A stretch of DNA of 64,000 nt from JAXIPB01 sp045403155 (GCA_045403155.1 JAXIPB010000146.1:3196-67195); one strand, 5' to 3'; shown: positions 40,571 to 49,160, counted from the first letter of the stretch. Translations and numbers: made by a program. Notes: generated by a model not told the origin, from the letters alone.

Positions 40571-40798
40571 TCCGATGCTCCCCGTTGCTTGAGTCGGCCT
40601 CAGCCGTCGAGCGTTGACGGCCTCCACGCTTCCGCGTGCGGCCGGCCCCGTCAACCGGAACGGCAGGACTGGTCGGCTTTACGTACACAATCGGATTCGG
40701 ATTCTGGGCGGAAACCGGTCGAGTTTGGCCGGGCGTGGAACATACCCGTCATCGTCTGCGTTCGTTACACCAACAGACCTACCCGGGAGCTGATAACG

Positions 40799-41101
40799 AT
40801 GGCCACCAGTACGGACTACGACGCGCCGCGAGGACAGATCATGGACCTCGCGGAGGACAGCCTGGAGGAGCTCAAGGCTCGCCGGACCGCTTCGCAGTCA
40901 CCAACACTAGATCTTGATGAGGCAGATGCTGCCGAGGGGTTCGACCTGCCCGGCGCCGATCTCTCCGATGAAGAGCTCGTCGTCGCGGTCGTGCCGATGC
41001 GGTCCGACGAGTTTCGCTGCTCGCGGTGCTTCCTCGTTCATCACCGCAGCCAGCTTGTGCGAGGGCGCGACGGCTTGGACATGTGCCGAGACTGCGCCTG
41101 A
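40799..41101 (+). CDS. DUF4193 zinc-ribbon-like protein
   Basis: 100 residues. An acidic N-terminal half is followed by EFRCSRCFLVHHRSQLVRGRDGLDMCRDCA, in which CSRC and CRDC form a zinc ribbon; this is the DUF4193 pattern found across actinobacteria. GGGAG nine bases before ATG 40799 supports the start. Possibly a transcription or regulatory accessory factor; the role is not known. A strong hairpin terminator (41158-41181) follows. Confidence 0.88.
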   Translation: MATSTDYDAPRGQIMDLAEDSLEELKARRTASQSPTLDLDEADAAEGFDLPGADLSDEELVVAVVPMRSDEFRCSRCFLVHHRSQLVRGRDGLDMCRDCA

Positions 41102-41157
41102 TCCACGTGACGTCGCGCTTTCGCGCGCCGACCTCCGGTCGAGCGCAGCGACGAGGG

Positions 41158-41181
41158 CCGGCACCGCTTCTGCGGTGCCGG
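41158..41181. terminator. Bidirectional terminator hairpin
   Basis: CCGGCACCGC (41158-41167) pairs with GCGGTGCCGG (41172-41181), ten bp with a 4-nt TTCT loop. It lies between the convergent DUF4193 and small membrane-protein genes and ends one bp before the latter's stop codon. Confidence 0.8.
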
Positions 41182-41182
41182 G

Positions 41183-41479
41183 CTACTTCGCCCTGGTCAC
41201 TGTCGGCGGGCTGGTGCTGCTGCGGCTGGCGAGGAAAGCGGTGATCGCCACTCCCGCGACCGCGAGGACGACCTGGAGGGAGGCTTCCTTCCAGCCGTAC
41301 TGGCGGTCATCGCCGAGCATGACTGCGAGGACGGACGCGACGAGCGAGCCCACAATGGCGAGCACCGGCGCGAGCCACACGGAGTTGGCCGCTCTGCCCC
41401 GGAGGATGAATCCGCCCACGAGGCCCACGATGAGGCCGATGGCGATGGCGGCGACGAAGTTCAGCATGGGGGAGTCCAT
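41183..41479 (-). CDS. Small membrane protein, GlsB/YeaQ/YmgE-like
   Basis: 98 residues with three predicted membrane helices: NFVAAIAIGLIVGLVGGFIL, then VWLAPVLAIVGSLVASVLAV and LQVVLAVAGVAITAFLA. The glycine-rich IGLIVGLVGGFIL start and the size match the GlsB/YeaQ/YmgE family of stress-related membrane proteins (transglycosylase-associated). ATG 41479 has GGAGG 11 bases upstream; ATG 41467 is an alternative. The function is not established. Confidence 0.7.
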   Translation of the reverse strand: MDSPMLNFVAAIAIGLIVGLVGGFILRGRAANSVWLAPVLAIVGSLVASVLAVMLGDDRQYGWKEASLQVVLAVAGVAITAFLASRSSTSPPTVTRAK

Positions 41480-41591
41480 GGTTGGTCTTGCCTCCGTTCA
41501 CGGGTGGTAGGTCAGGCGACAACGGAACATGTCTCCCAGATATCGGGACACGTGTCAAGGATTCTCACCGACCATGACCCAACGCCACGGA

Positions 41592-41876
41592 TCATGCACG
41601 CCACGGCGTCGGCAGGATGTCGAATCCGGACACACCCTCGGGAGCTTCCTCGTACACCCGGACCTTGTCGACGATGGCCGCGCGGGGCCCGTGTCGCGCC
41701 CACTCCACGACCTGTCCCACCGCGTCCGGCGGGCCCTCGAAGGCCGCCTCCACGCTTCCATCTGGCAGGTTGCGGACCCAACCGCTGACCCGGCGCTCAG
41801 TCGCGACCCTTCGACAGGTATCGCGGAAAAAGACGCCATGAACGTCGCCAGTGACAACGACCCGTCTCCGGACCAC
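41592..41876 (-). CDS. Acylphosphatase
   Basis: 94 residues, the usual acylphosphatase size. VTGDVHGVFFRDTCRRVATE contains the catalytic Arg, and GWVRNLPDGSVEAAFEG contains the catalytic Asn. The enzyme hydrolyses acyl phosphates such as acetyl phosphate or 1,3-bisphosphoglycerate. Start GTG at 41876. It is divergent from secA2 with about 140 bp between. The spacing suggests no operon with neighbours. Confidence 0.93.
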   Translation of the reverse strand: MVRRRVVVTGDVHGVFFRDTCRRVATERRVSGWVRNLPDGSVEAAFEGPPDAVGQVVEWARHGPRAAIVDKVRVYEEAPEGVSGFDILPTPWRA

Positions 41877-42016
41877 GCGTCGACCCTAACTCTGGCCGAT
41901 CAGTGGAAAACGGCTCGACCGCGAGATCCGTGGTCCACAGTGAACAGCGGCAGGTCAGCCAAGATCGACTGGGTCTCATCGGCCAGTCGCACCTGTCTCG
42001 GGTACCGTTGCCGGCT

Positions 42017-44311
42017 GTGAGCTTGACGCAGCGGTTGAAGAACAAGGCCCGACGCTTCCTGGAGCGGCCGGGCACGACCGTCGGTCTCAAGCGGCTGGAG
42101 GACCTCCTGCCGCAGGTCGACGACCGCGGCGAGGAGCTGGCCGATCTGGATGTGGCCGAGCTGACCGAGATCGCCAGGCAGGCGGAGGACTTCGTCGAGA
42201 TCTGCGCCGTCGGGCGGGAGGCGGCCTGGCGGGCGTTGGGCGAGCGGCCGTACGACGTGCAACTGCTCGGCGTGATGTCGATGCTGTCGGGCCACGTGGC
42301 CGAGATGGCGACCGGCGAGGGCAAGACCCTGGCGGCCGCGATCGCCGCGTACGGCCATGTTCGGCTGGGCAACGGGCCGGTCCACGTCATCACCGTCAAC
42401 GACTACCTGGCAAAGCGGGACGCGACGTGGATGGCGCCGGTCTACCGGTTGCTCGGCGTCTCCGTCGGCTGGATCACGGAGGCCTCGACGCTCGAGGAGC
42501 GGCGGGAGGCGTACGCCGAGGACGTGACGTACATCTCCGTCAGCGAGGCTGGCTTCGACTACCTGCGTGATCAGCTCGCCACCGACTACTACGACCGAGT
42601 CCAGCTGGAGCTCGCGACCGCCATCGTCGACGAGGCCGACTCGATCCTCATCGATGAGGCCAGAGTGCCGATGGTGCTGGCCGGCACCGTTCCGAGCGAG
42701 CAGGACCCGGTGCACGCCGCGGCCGCGCTCGTTCGCGGCCTCGTCGCGAGGCGCGACTTCCAGGTGGCCGAGGACGGCCGCAGCGTCGCGCTGACCGCCA
42801 AAGGCCTGGCCGCTGTCGAGGCCAAGCTCGGCGTCAACCTGTACGACGAGGAGCACCTCGCCGAGTTGGCCGCGATCAACGTGGCGCTACACGCCCAGAT
42901 GCTCCTCGTGCGGGACGTGGACTACATCGTGCGCGACGGGACCGTGGAGCTGATCGACGAGATGCGCGGCCGCGTCGCGCAGCGGCGGCGATGGCCAGAC
43001 GGACTGCACGCGGCCGTCGAGGCCAAGGAGGGTCTCGACGCCAGCGCCGAGGGGGAGGTGCTCGGCACGATCACGGTCCAGGGCTTCATCGGGCTTTACG
43101 CCACACTGTGCGGGATGACGGCGACCGCGGTGTACGTCGGCGATCAGCTCCGTGAGTTCTTCAAGCTCGAGGTGGCGGTGATTCCGCCGAACGAGCCTTG
43201 CGTGCGCGAAGACGAGCCGTACCGCATTTACGCGACGCGAGCGGAGCGGGACGAGGCGATGATCTCGCTGATCGCTGAGTGCCACGAACGCGGGCGACCG
43301 GTCCTCGTTGGAACCCTCGACGTCAAGGAGTCCGAGGCGCTGGCGGAAGGCCTGGCCGCCGCCGACGTGCCATCCGTGCTGCTCAACGCGAAGAACGACG
43401 CCGAGGAAGCCGCGATCATCGCCGAGGCGGGCAAGTACGGCGCGGTCACCGTGTCGACCCAGATGGCGGGTCGCGGCGTGGACATCCGCCTCGGCGGAAG
43501 CGACCAGGCAGATCGCGACCGGGTCGCCGGACTTGGCGGGCTGTACGTCATCGGCAGCGGCCAGCACGAGAGCCGGCGCGTCGATGACCAACTGCGCGGC
43601 CGGGCTGGACGGCAGGGCGACCCCGGCGGCTCAGTCTTCTTCCTGAGCCTCGAGGACGACCTGATCCTGCGCAATGCCGGCGGAGAAATACCGCCGTCAC
43701 CGCACATCGAGTACGACGGCAGCGTCACCGACGAGCAGGTCGACTGGGCGGTGGGGCACGCCCAGCGGGTCGCCGAAGGTGTCAACCACGAGATCCACCG
43801 CAACACGTGGCGGTACAGCGTGGTGATCGAGCAGCAGCGCAAGGCCTTGGCCGAGCGCCGGGAACGCGTGCTGACAACCGACGTGGCCGCCGACATGCTC
43901 CGTGAACGGGTTCCTGAAGCGTGCGAGGACGTGGACGACGAACTGCTCTCACGGGTGGCTCGTTCGATCGCGCTCTACCATGTGGACCGGCTCTGGGCCG
44001 AGCATCTCGCCGAGCTGTCGGAGGTCCGTGAGGGGGTGCACCTGCGGGCGCTCGCCCGGGTTGACCCGCTCGATGAATTCCACCGTTCGGCGGTGCCGGC
44101 GTTCAACGCGTTGATCCCCGAGATCGAGACCCGCACGGTGGCGACCTTCGAGGAACTCGATCTCGCCGAGGACTGGGCACCCGACCGGGCGAAGCTGATC
44201 CGGCCCAGTGCCACCTGGACCTACATGGTGCACGACAACCCATTCAGCTCCGACATGGAGAAGATCATCTCGTTGGTCGGCAAGGGCCTTCGCACGTCAA
44301 GATCCCGGTGA
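42017..44311 (+). CDS. secA2: SecA2-type accessory preprotein translocase ATPase
   Basis: About 764 residues. The SecA motor motifs are intact: Walker A MATGEGKTLAAA, IVDEADSILIDEAR, the VSTQMAGRGVDIRLGG and GLYVIGSGQHESRRVDDQLRGRAGRQGDPG segments of nucleotide-binding domain 2. Compared with the housekeeping SecA1 it is shorter and lacks the C-terminal zinc-binding linker, as in actinobacterial SecA2, which exports a small set of proteins. I chose GTG 42017 since VSLTQRLKNKARRFLERPG is like SecA2 N-termini; upstream in-frame residues are not. No accessory Sec genes are adjacent. The stop codon lies inside the tail of family A copy 5. Confidence 0.88.
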   Translation: MSLTQRLKNKARRFLERPGTTVGLKRLEDLLPQVDDRGEELADLDVAELTEIARQAEDFVEICAVGREAAWRALGERPYDVQLLGVMSMLSGHVAEMATGEGKTLAAAIAAYGHVRLGNGPVHVITVNDYLAKRDATWMAPVYRLLGVSVGWITEASTLEERREAYAEDVTYISVSEAGFDYLRDQLATDYYDRVQLELATAIVDEADSILIDEARVPMVLAGTVPSEQDPVHAAAALVRGLVARRDFQVAEDGRSVALTAKGLAAVEAKLGVNLYDEEHLAELAAINVALHAQMLLVRDVDYIVRDGTVELIDEMRGRVAQRRRWPDGLHAAVEAKEGLDASAEGEVLGTITVQGFIGLYATLCGMTATAVYVGDQLREFFKLEVAVIPPNEPCVREDEPYRIYATRAERDEAMISLIAECHERGRPVLVGTLDVKESEALAEGLAAADVPSVLLNAKNDAEEAAIIAEAGKYGAVTVSTQMAGRGVDIRLGGSDQADRDRVAGLGGLYVIGSGQHESRRVDDQLRGRAGRQGDPGGSVFFLSLEDDLILRNAGGEIPPSPHIEYDGSVTDEQVDWAVGHAQRVAEGVNHEIHRNTWRYSVVIEQQRKALAERRERVLTTDVAADMLRERVPEACEDVDDELLSRVARSIALYHVDRLWAEHLAELSEVREGVHLRALARVDPLDEFHRSAVPAFNALIPEIETRTVATFEELDLAEDWAPDRAKLIRPSATWTYMVHDNPFSSDMEKIISLVGKGLRTSRSR

Positions 44312-44370
44312 TCATGAGCTGAGCGCCAAGAAAACTCGCCGATCATGACCTGCAAATCATGATCGGCGAG
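44299..44370 (-). repeat. Family A intergenic hairpin-plus-tail element, copy 5 (inverted)
   Basis: Read on the minus strand: hairpin 44370-44335 (CTCGCCGATCATGA paired with TCATGATCGGCGAG, loop of 8 with possible wobbles), then spacer, then tail 44317-44299. The tail overlaps the last codons and stop of secA2. For the convergent NlpC/P60 gene on the minus strand it is hairpin first, tail second, as copies 1-3 are for their upstream genes. Confidence 0.8.
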
Positions 44371-44388
44371 ATCTTGGGGCGGGGGGGG

Positions 44389-45405
44389 CTAGCCGGGGCG
44401 GCCGTAGCTGTGGATCGGGCCAGATGAATCTATGTCGGCCATGCGGACGTTGTCCCCGGCGGCGGGCGCGTGCATGATCTTGCCGTTCCCTACGTATACA
44501 GCGACATGGTGGATCGGGTTGTAATAGAAGACCAGGTCGCCCAGCCTGAGGTTCGCGCGGCTCACGTACGGGATTGACGCGCGCTGCGAGCGGGACTGGT
44601 GCGGCAGGTAGACCCCCACCTGTTTCCACGCGGCCATTGTCAGCCCGGAACAGTCGTACGCGTTAGGACCGGCCGCCGCCCACACGTATGGCTTGCCCGC
44701 TTGCTTGCAGGCGAAGTTCGCGACCTTGTAGCCCTTGGTTGGCTCGTACGTGGACGGGCACGGCCAGGGACGGAAATTGCCGACGCCGCCGCTGGTCCCG
44801 TACGCCTTCCGGCGAAGGACCTGCAGCTCGGCCACGCGCGCCTCGATGGACTTCTTCTTCGCCGCGAGGTCCTTGTCCTGCGCGGCCAGCGTGGCGACGA
44901 GCTGGTCGATGGGCGCCTTCTGAGTGTCGTAGCGCGTCTTGAGATCGGCCACATCCTGCAGTTGGCGCTGCTGTTCGCGGGCGATCTGATCGAGCATCGA
45001 GAGCTGGTCGGCGAGTTCGCGGGGCGATCCGCTGGATATGACGGCGTTGAAGGCGTTGGCCTGTCCGCCCTTGTAGACCTGCGCGGCGATGACCCCGACG
45101 CGCAGCTGGGCGAGCTCGATCTGTCGCTCCAGCGGAGCGATCTTCTTCTTGAGATCAGCCTGCTTCGCCAGGTTCTTCTTGTACTGCTCGTGGACGCCGT
45201 TGTACTCCTCGATGAGCGGCTCAGCCTCGCCCCAGAGCTTCTGGATCTGAGCCTCGATCTCCGCGACGGTCGGGTCGGCATGGGCTGGTGGGCCAGGCAA
45301 GACGATCACGGCAACGAAGGCCACGACCGCCGCGAGGGCGATGCTGAGCGGCCTGTGCCGGCGGGGTGGTTTATAGGGGAGGGGCCTGTGCGGTTGTGCC
45401 GGCAC
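44389..45405 (-). CDS. NlpC/P60 peptidoglycan endopeptidase (RipA-like)
   Basis: About 338 residues. A signal peptide ends at about PGPPAHA-DP. A coiled-coil domain follows (residues ~50-210, with IEAQIQKLWGEAEPLIEEYN and DLKKKIAPLERQIELAQLR). The C-terminal ~110 residues are the NlpC/P60 domain with Cys in AYDCSGLTMAAWKQ and His in HHVAVYVGNGKIMHAP. The enzyme cuts stem-peptide bonds in the cell wall during growth and division. GTG 45405 has AGGAG eight bases upstream. The leader carries a ydaO-type riboswitch (45436-45572), common in front of such genes in actinobacteria, so expression should respond to c-di-AMP. Confidence 0.92.
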   Translation of the reverse strand: MPAQPHRPLPYKPPRRHRPLSIALAAVVAFVAVIVLPGPPAHADPTVAEIEAQIQKLWGEAEPLIEEYNGVHEQYKKNLAKQADLKKKIAPLERQIELAQLRVGVIAAQVYKGGQANAFNAVISSGSPRELADQLSMLDQIAREQQRQLQDVADLKTRYDTQKAPIDQLVATLAAQDKDLAAKKKSIEARVAELQVLRRKAYGTSGGVGNFRPWPCPSTYEPTKGYKVANFACKQAGKPYVWAAAGPNAYDCSGLTMAAWKQVGVYLPHQSRSQRASIPYVSRANLRLGDLVFYYNPIHHVAVYVGNGKIMHAPAAGDNVRMADIDSSGPIHSYGRPG

Positions 45406-45435
45406 GGATTCCTGCTCCTTCGTTGCCGTCTCTTC

Positions 45436-45572
45436 CTGCACCGCCGACCGGGTTAGCTGCCGGGTTCGGGCGGGAAGGCGCCCTACCGCGGATGGCTCCG
45501 CGGATTCACCCCTATGGTGCGTGTGGGTCCCCGACTCACCACGGTTGCGGTTACGCACAGTGGCGATTAGGC
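45436..45572 (-). ncRNA. ydaO/yuaA-type c-di-AMP riboswitch in the NlpC/P60 leader
   Basis: On the minus strand the leader reads GGTGAGTCGGGGACCC, later GGGGTGAATCCGCGG, then GCCTTCCCGCCCGAACCCGG, then GCAGCTAACCCGGTCGGCGG. This order of conserved blocks, and especially CAGCTAACC...GTCGGCGG near the 3' end, is that of the ydaO/yuaA class as I recall it. It ends about 30 nt before the GTG start, so it could act on termination or on translation. Boundaries are approximate. The rest of the 324-bp gap up to gnd (45573-45729) shows nothing else I can name. Confidence 0.75.
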
Positions 45573-45729
45573 GGTGTTCCACCGCAGGCCGGGGGTCGGC
45601 CATGCCACGGTAGAACGGGATTCACCTTAGGAACTGCGCGGCGCACAAGCAAGCGAACACGCCGAAGGTCAACTATCTGTAACCACACTGTCGCAGGCCG
45701 GTCGATTCACCGTGGCATGATGACCAGTC

Positions 45730-47157
45730 ATGGGTAGGGCAGACATTGGCGTGACCGGGCTCGCGACGATGGGCCGCAACCTGGCTCGCAACTTCGCCGG
45801 TCGTGGGTACGCGGTGGCGCTTCACAACCGCAGCGAGAGCCGCACCCAGCTGTTAGTCAAGGATCATGGTGGCGAAGGGACCTTCCTGCCGGCGCCGTCG
45901 GTCGAGGAGTTCGTCGCCGCGCTCAACCGCCCGCGCAAGGCGATCATCATGGTGAAGGCGGGCGCACCCACCGATGCGGTCATCGAGGACCTCGCCGCGC
46001 ACATGGAACCTGGCGACATGATCGTCGATGGTGGCAACGCCCACTTCGAGGACACCCGTCGCCGGGAGGCGGCGCTGCGGGAGCGCGGTATCCACTTCGT
46101 CGGCACGGGCATATCCGGCGGCGAGGAGGGCGCGCTGCTCGGGCCGAGCATCATGCCGGGCGGCTCAGCCGAGGCGTACGAGCAGCTCGGGCCGATGCTG
46201 AGTGAGATCTCGGCCAAGGTTGACGGCGTGCCGTGCTGCACGCACGTTGGCGCCGATGGCGCCGGGCATTTCGTAAAGATGGTGCATAACGGCATCGAAT
46301 ACGCCGACATGCAGCTGATCGCCGAGTCGTACGACCTGCTGCGCCAAGCGCTTGGCATGAGCCCCGCCGACCTGGCCGAGGTCTTCCGGGACTGGAACCG
46401 GGGGGAGCTCGAGTCCTACCTCATCGAGATCACCGCCGAGGTGCTCGGCCACGTCGACGCGGCCACAGGGGGACCGTTCGTCGACGTCGTGCAGGACCGC
46501 GCCGAGCAGAAGGGCACCGGCCGCTGGACCGTCCAGAACGCCCTCGAGCTCGGTGTGCCGGTTACCGGAATCGCGGAGGCGGTCTTCGCGCGGTCGCTCT
46601 CCGGAAACCCGGACCAGCGCGATGCCGCGCACGGCCTGCCGGGTCCGGCGCCGATTACTCGTGCCGCCGGAGATCGGCTGGTGGACGACGTGCGCCGCGC
46701 GCTCTACGCCAGCAAGATCGTTGCGTACGCGCAGGGATTCGACCAGATTGCCGTGGCCGGCCGCGAGTACGACTGGAGTATCGACCGGGGTGCGGTGGCC
46801 ACGATTTGGCGCGGCGGATGCATCATCCGGGCCCAGTTCCTTAACCGCATTCGTGACGCCTACGCCGCCGATCCCGCACTGCCGTCGCTGCTCGTGGATC
46901 CCGCGTTCACCGCATCGTTGGGCGAGGCTCAGGATGCGTGGCGGCGGGTCGTGGCCACGGCCGCCACGATCGGCGTCCCGACGCCGGGCTTCTCCTCCGC
47001 GCTGGCCTACTACGACGCGCTGCGCCGGGACCGGCTGCCGGCGGCGTTGATCCAAGGGCTGCGAGACTTCTTCGGCGCCCATACCTACCAGCGGGCGGAT
47101 CGCCCGGGCGTCTTCCACACGGACTGGTCCGGCGACCGGACCGAGCGCCCCGCCTGA
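45730..47157 (+). CDS. gnd: 6-phosphogluconate dehydrogenase, NADP-type, decarboxylating
   Basis: 475 residues. Starts MGRADIGVTGLATMGRNLARN with the nucleotide-binding motif; the signature GTGISGGEEGALLGPSIMPGG, the catalytic Lys in HFVKMVHNGIEYADMQLI, and the long helical C-terminal domain (WRGGCIIRAQFL) are all intact. It converts 6-phosphogluconate to ribulose 5-phosphate and NADPH. It is the long gndA class. No good Shine-Dalgarno sequence precedes the ATG. It is not linked to zwf, which lies 25 kb upstream. A strong terminator follows. Confidence 0.96.
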   Translation: MGRADIGVTGLATMGRNLARNFAGRGYAVALHNRSESRTQLLVKDHGGEGTFLPAPSVEEFVAALNRPRKAIIMVKAGAPTDAVIEDLAAHMEPGDMIVDGGNAHFEDTRRREAALRERGIHFVGTGISGGEEGALLGPSIMPGGSAEAYEQLGPMLSEISAKVDGVPCCTHVGADGAGHFVKMVHNGIEYADMQLIAESYDLLRQALGMSPADLAEVFRDWNRGELESYLIEITAEVLGHVDAATGGPFVDVVQDRAEQKGTGRWTVQNALELGVPVTGIAEAVFARSLSGNPDQRDAAHGLPGPAPITRAAGDRLVDDVRRALYASKIVAYAQGFDQIAVAGREYDWSIDRGAVATIWRGGCIIRAQFLNRIRDAYAADPALPSLLVDPAFTASLGEAQDAWRRVVATAATIGVPTPGFSSALAYYDALRRDRLPAALIQGLRDFFGAHTYQRADRPGVFHTDWSGDRTERPA

Positions 47158-47169
47158 TCGCGCAAAGCA

Positions 47170-47201
47170 GCGGCCAGCGACCGATGCCGGTCGCTGGCCG
47201 C
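47170..47201 (+). terminator. Terminator hairpin after gnd
   Basis: GCGGCCAGCGACCG (47170-47183) pairs with CGGTCGCTGGCCGC (47188-47201), 14 perfect bp with a 4-nt loop, 12 bp after the gnd stop. No T run, as is usual in this lineage. Confidence 0.85.
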
Positions 47202-47211
47202 AAGCGGCTAC

Positions 47212-47239
47212 TTCTTTGCTTCCCTTGGACAGCAAAGAA
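47212..47239. other. AT-rich hairpin between gnd and the agmatinase gene
   Basis: TTCTTTGCT (47212-47220) pairs with AGCAAAGAA (47231-47239), 9 bp with a 10-nt loop, an unusually AT-rich hairpin directly behind the gnd terminator. It sits about 120 bp upstream of the agmatinase start, so it could belong to a leader of that gene or act as a second terminator. Confidence 0.55.
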
Positions 47240-47357
47240 TGTGGCGAGCCATCCGAGGTCGTCGGCCTTGTCAACCCGGTAGACGCCGCCGGTGCCGGCG
47301 CAGTTGCCATTGAGGCCGAATGACGTTCCCGACCCTGACCGGAGGATGATCCAACGC

Positions 47358-48377
47358 ATGGCAGGTGCGTTGGATCCGCAAGAGACGGGATTAGACGGGA
47401 AGTTGTCTTTATCGCCCGGTCCACAAGGCAGTACGCCTCGCGGTCCGGTCGATGCGCGGGAGGTTCCCCGTTTCGCCGGGCCCGCCACGTTTGCCCGACT
47501 TCCGGCGCTAAGTGAGGTGACCGACTACGACGTGGCCGTGGTGGGAGTGCCATTCGATTCGGGTACCACGTATCGGCCGGGGGCTCGATTCGGTCCGCAG
47601 GCGATCCGGGCCGCCTCGCGATTGCTGCGGCGCTACCACCCCCAACAGGACACCGAACCGTTCCACACCCACCAGGTCGTCGATGCCGGTGACATCGCGT
47701 GCAACCCGTTCTCCATCGGCGAGTCCATCGCATCGGTCGAGGCGGGCGCGGACGCCCTTCTCGCGAACGGCTCACGGATCGTCACTCTCGGCGGCGACCA
47801 CACGATCGCCCTTCCGCTGCTGCGCTCCGTCCACCGTAGACACGGCCGCATCGCGGTCATTCACTTCGATGCGCATCTCGACACGTGGGACACCTACTTC
47901 GGGGCACCGTACACGCACGGCACGCCGTTTCGGCGGGCGTACGAGGAGGGACTGCTGGTCCAGGATCACTGTGCGCACGTAGGCATCCGCGGTTCGCTGT
48001 ACGGCCGGGAGGACCTCGTCGAGGACAGGTCGATGGGATTCGAGGTAACAAGCACCTATGACCTCGACGAGATTGGCGCAGCGGGCGTCATCGACCGCAT
48101 TCGTCGCCGCGTCAACGGCTACTCGATATACCTTTCCATCGATATCGATGTGCTTGATCCCGCCTTCGCGCCCGGGACGGGAACGCCCGAGATCGGAGGT
48201 TTCTCGTCGCGGGAGCTGGCCACGATCCTGCGCGGCCTCAAGCGATTGCCCATCGTCGGCCTGGATGTCGTTGAGGTGGCCCCGGCCTACGACCACGCCG
48301 AGGTGACCGCGTTGGCGGCGGCGAACCTGGTCTACGAGGTTCTCGGCCTCATGACGACGAATCCTCATGACGACTAA
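47358..48377 (+). CDS. Agmatinase / ureohydrolase family protein
   Basis: About 339 residues. The two-manganese ureohydrolase motifs are complete: GGDHTI, IHFDAHLDTWD, and SIDIDVLDPAFAPGTGTPE. This fits agmatinase (SpeB), which converts agmatine to putrescine and urea, though guanidinobutyrase and related enzymes share the motifs. The start is uncertain: GGAGG at 47341-47345 touches ATG 47346, and ATG 47358 lies 12 bases downstream. A Orn/Lys/Arg decarboxylase gene 4.3 kb further supports a polyamine role, but they are not in one operon. Confidence 0.85.
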   Translation: MAGALDPQETGLDGKLSLSPGPQGSTPRGPVDAREVPRFAGPATFARLPALSEVTDYDVAVVGVPFDSGTTYRPGARFGPQAIRAASRLLRRYHPQQDTEPFHTHQVVDAGDIACNPFSIGESIASVEAGADALLANGSRIVTLGGDHTIALPLLRSVHRRHGRIAVIHFDAHLDTWDTYFGAPYTHGTPFRRAYEEGLLVQDHCAHVGIRGSLYGREDLVEDRSMGFEVTSTYDLDEIGAAGVIDRIRRRVNGYSIYLSIDIDVLDPAFAPGTGTPEIGGFSSRELATILRGLKRLPIVGLDVVEVAPAYDHAEVTALAAANLVYEVLGLMTTNPHDD

Positions 48378-48380
48378 GCC

Positions 48381-49160
48381 TCAAGATGAGGCCCAGACGA
48401 GCGCGGAGAAGACGTAGCCCAGGCAATTGGTCCCCAGATGCAGGCCGATCGGCGCGAGTAGGCTTCCGCTGCGGCGGCGCAGCTCGCACAGCAACGCGCC
48501 GGCGAGGGCCGTGCCGAGGACTCCCAGCGCCACGACGAGAACCGCCGTGCCTGGCTCGCGGCCGAGGACGTCACCGACGGCGGTGTTGTTGAGGTGGAGT
48601 CGCCGGGACGGAAGCACGTGCCACAGTCCGAAGAGGATTGACGAGAGCACCGTCGCGGCGGCCGGACCTCGTAGCCGATTGACCAAGCCCCAGAGCACGC
48701 CGCGGAACGCGAACTCCTCCAACAGTACCGTCCCGACGAACGTGGCCACGACGGCCTCGGCCAGGGGGAGACCGATGGTGAGGTCACCCCGGCGGTCGAG
48801 GAAGGCCTCGCGGGTCCACGGGATCGCGAGCGCGATGCTGTACGCCACAGCCACGATCCCGAGCGCGGCGGCCGCCCAGCGAAGCCCTCGGGTCCAGGTG
48901 GTCCGGGCGAGGCCGACGTCATCGAGGCTGAGCCCAAACCACCGCGCGAGCAGGGCCAGCGCGACCAACTCGAGCGGTCGCGTCACGGCGTACCCGGAGG
49001 TCATGAGGCGATTGTTGAGCAGGTTGAAGAGCACGAGCGCCGCGCCGAGCAGCCAGACGTCGAGCCAGGACGTCCGTCGGGCCCCGACGCGCGCGGCCGC
49101 GGGTCGTCGCCCGGGCCTGAAATGCTGCGTTGATCGCCTCCGGCGAAGTTGCCGGGTCAC
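48381..49160 (-). CDS. CPBP family intramembrane metalloprotease
   Basis: About 259 residues from a possible GTG at 49160; the N-terminus is uncertain. Six or more membrane helices. The three CPBP motifs are present: LLEEFAFRG (EExxxR), SILFGLWHVLP (FxxxH) and GLHLGTN (HxxxN). These enzymes cleave within membranes, as in CAAX processing and bacteriocin immunity. Its 5' end overlaps or nearly meets the divergent ligase gene, and no clean ribosome site is visible. Convergent with the agmatinase gene, stop to stop three bp. Confidence 0.82.
   Translation of the reverse strand: MTRQLRRRRSTQHFRPGRRPAAARVGARRTSWLDVWLLGAALVLFNLLNNRLMTSGYAVTRPLELVALALLARWFGLSLDDVGLARTTWTRGLRWAAAALGIVAVAYSIALAIPWTREAFLDRRGDLTIGLPLAEAVVATFVGTVLLEEFAFRGVLWGLVNRLRGPAAATVLSSILFGLWHVLPSRRLHLNNTAVGDVLGREPGTAVLVVALGVLGTALAGALLCELRRRSGSLLAPIGLHLGTNCLGYVFSALVWASS

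Noticed and set aside
46907..47488. Minus-strand frame with protein-like segments (such as GNCAGTGGVYRVDKADDLGWLATFF) across the gnd-agmatinase gap
   Set aside because: It overlaps the gnd 3' end and the agmatinase 5' end, and the well-paired hairpins in the gap explain the open frame; no start or ribosome site. It could be a relic but I cannot support it.
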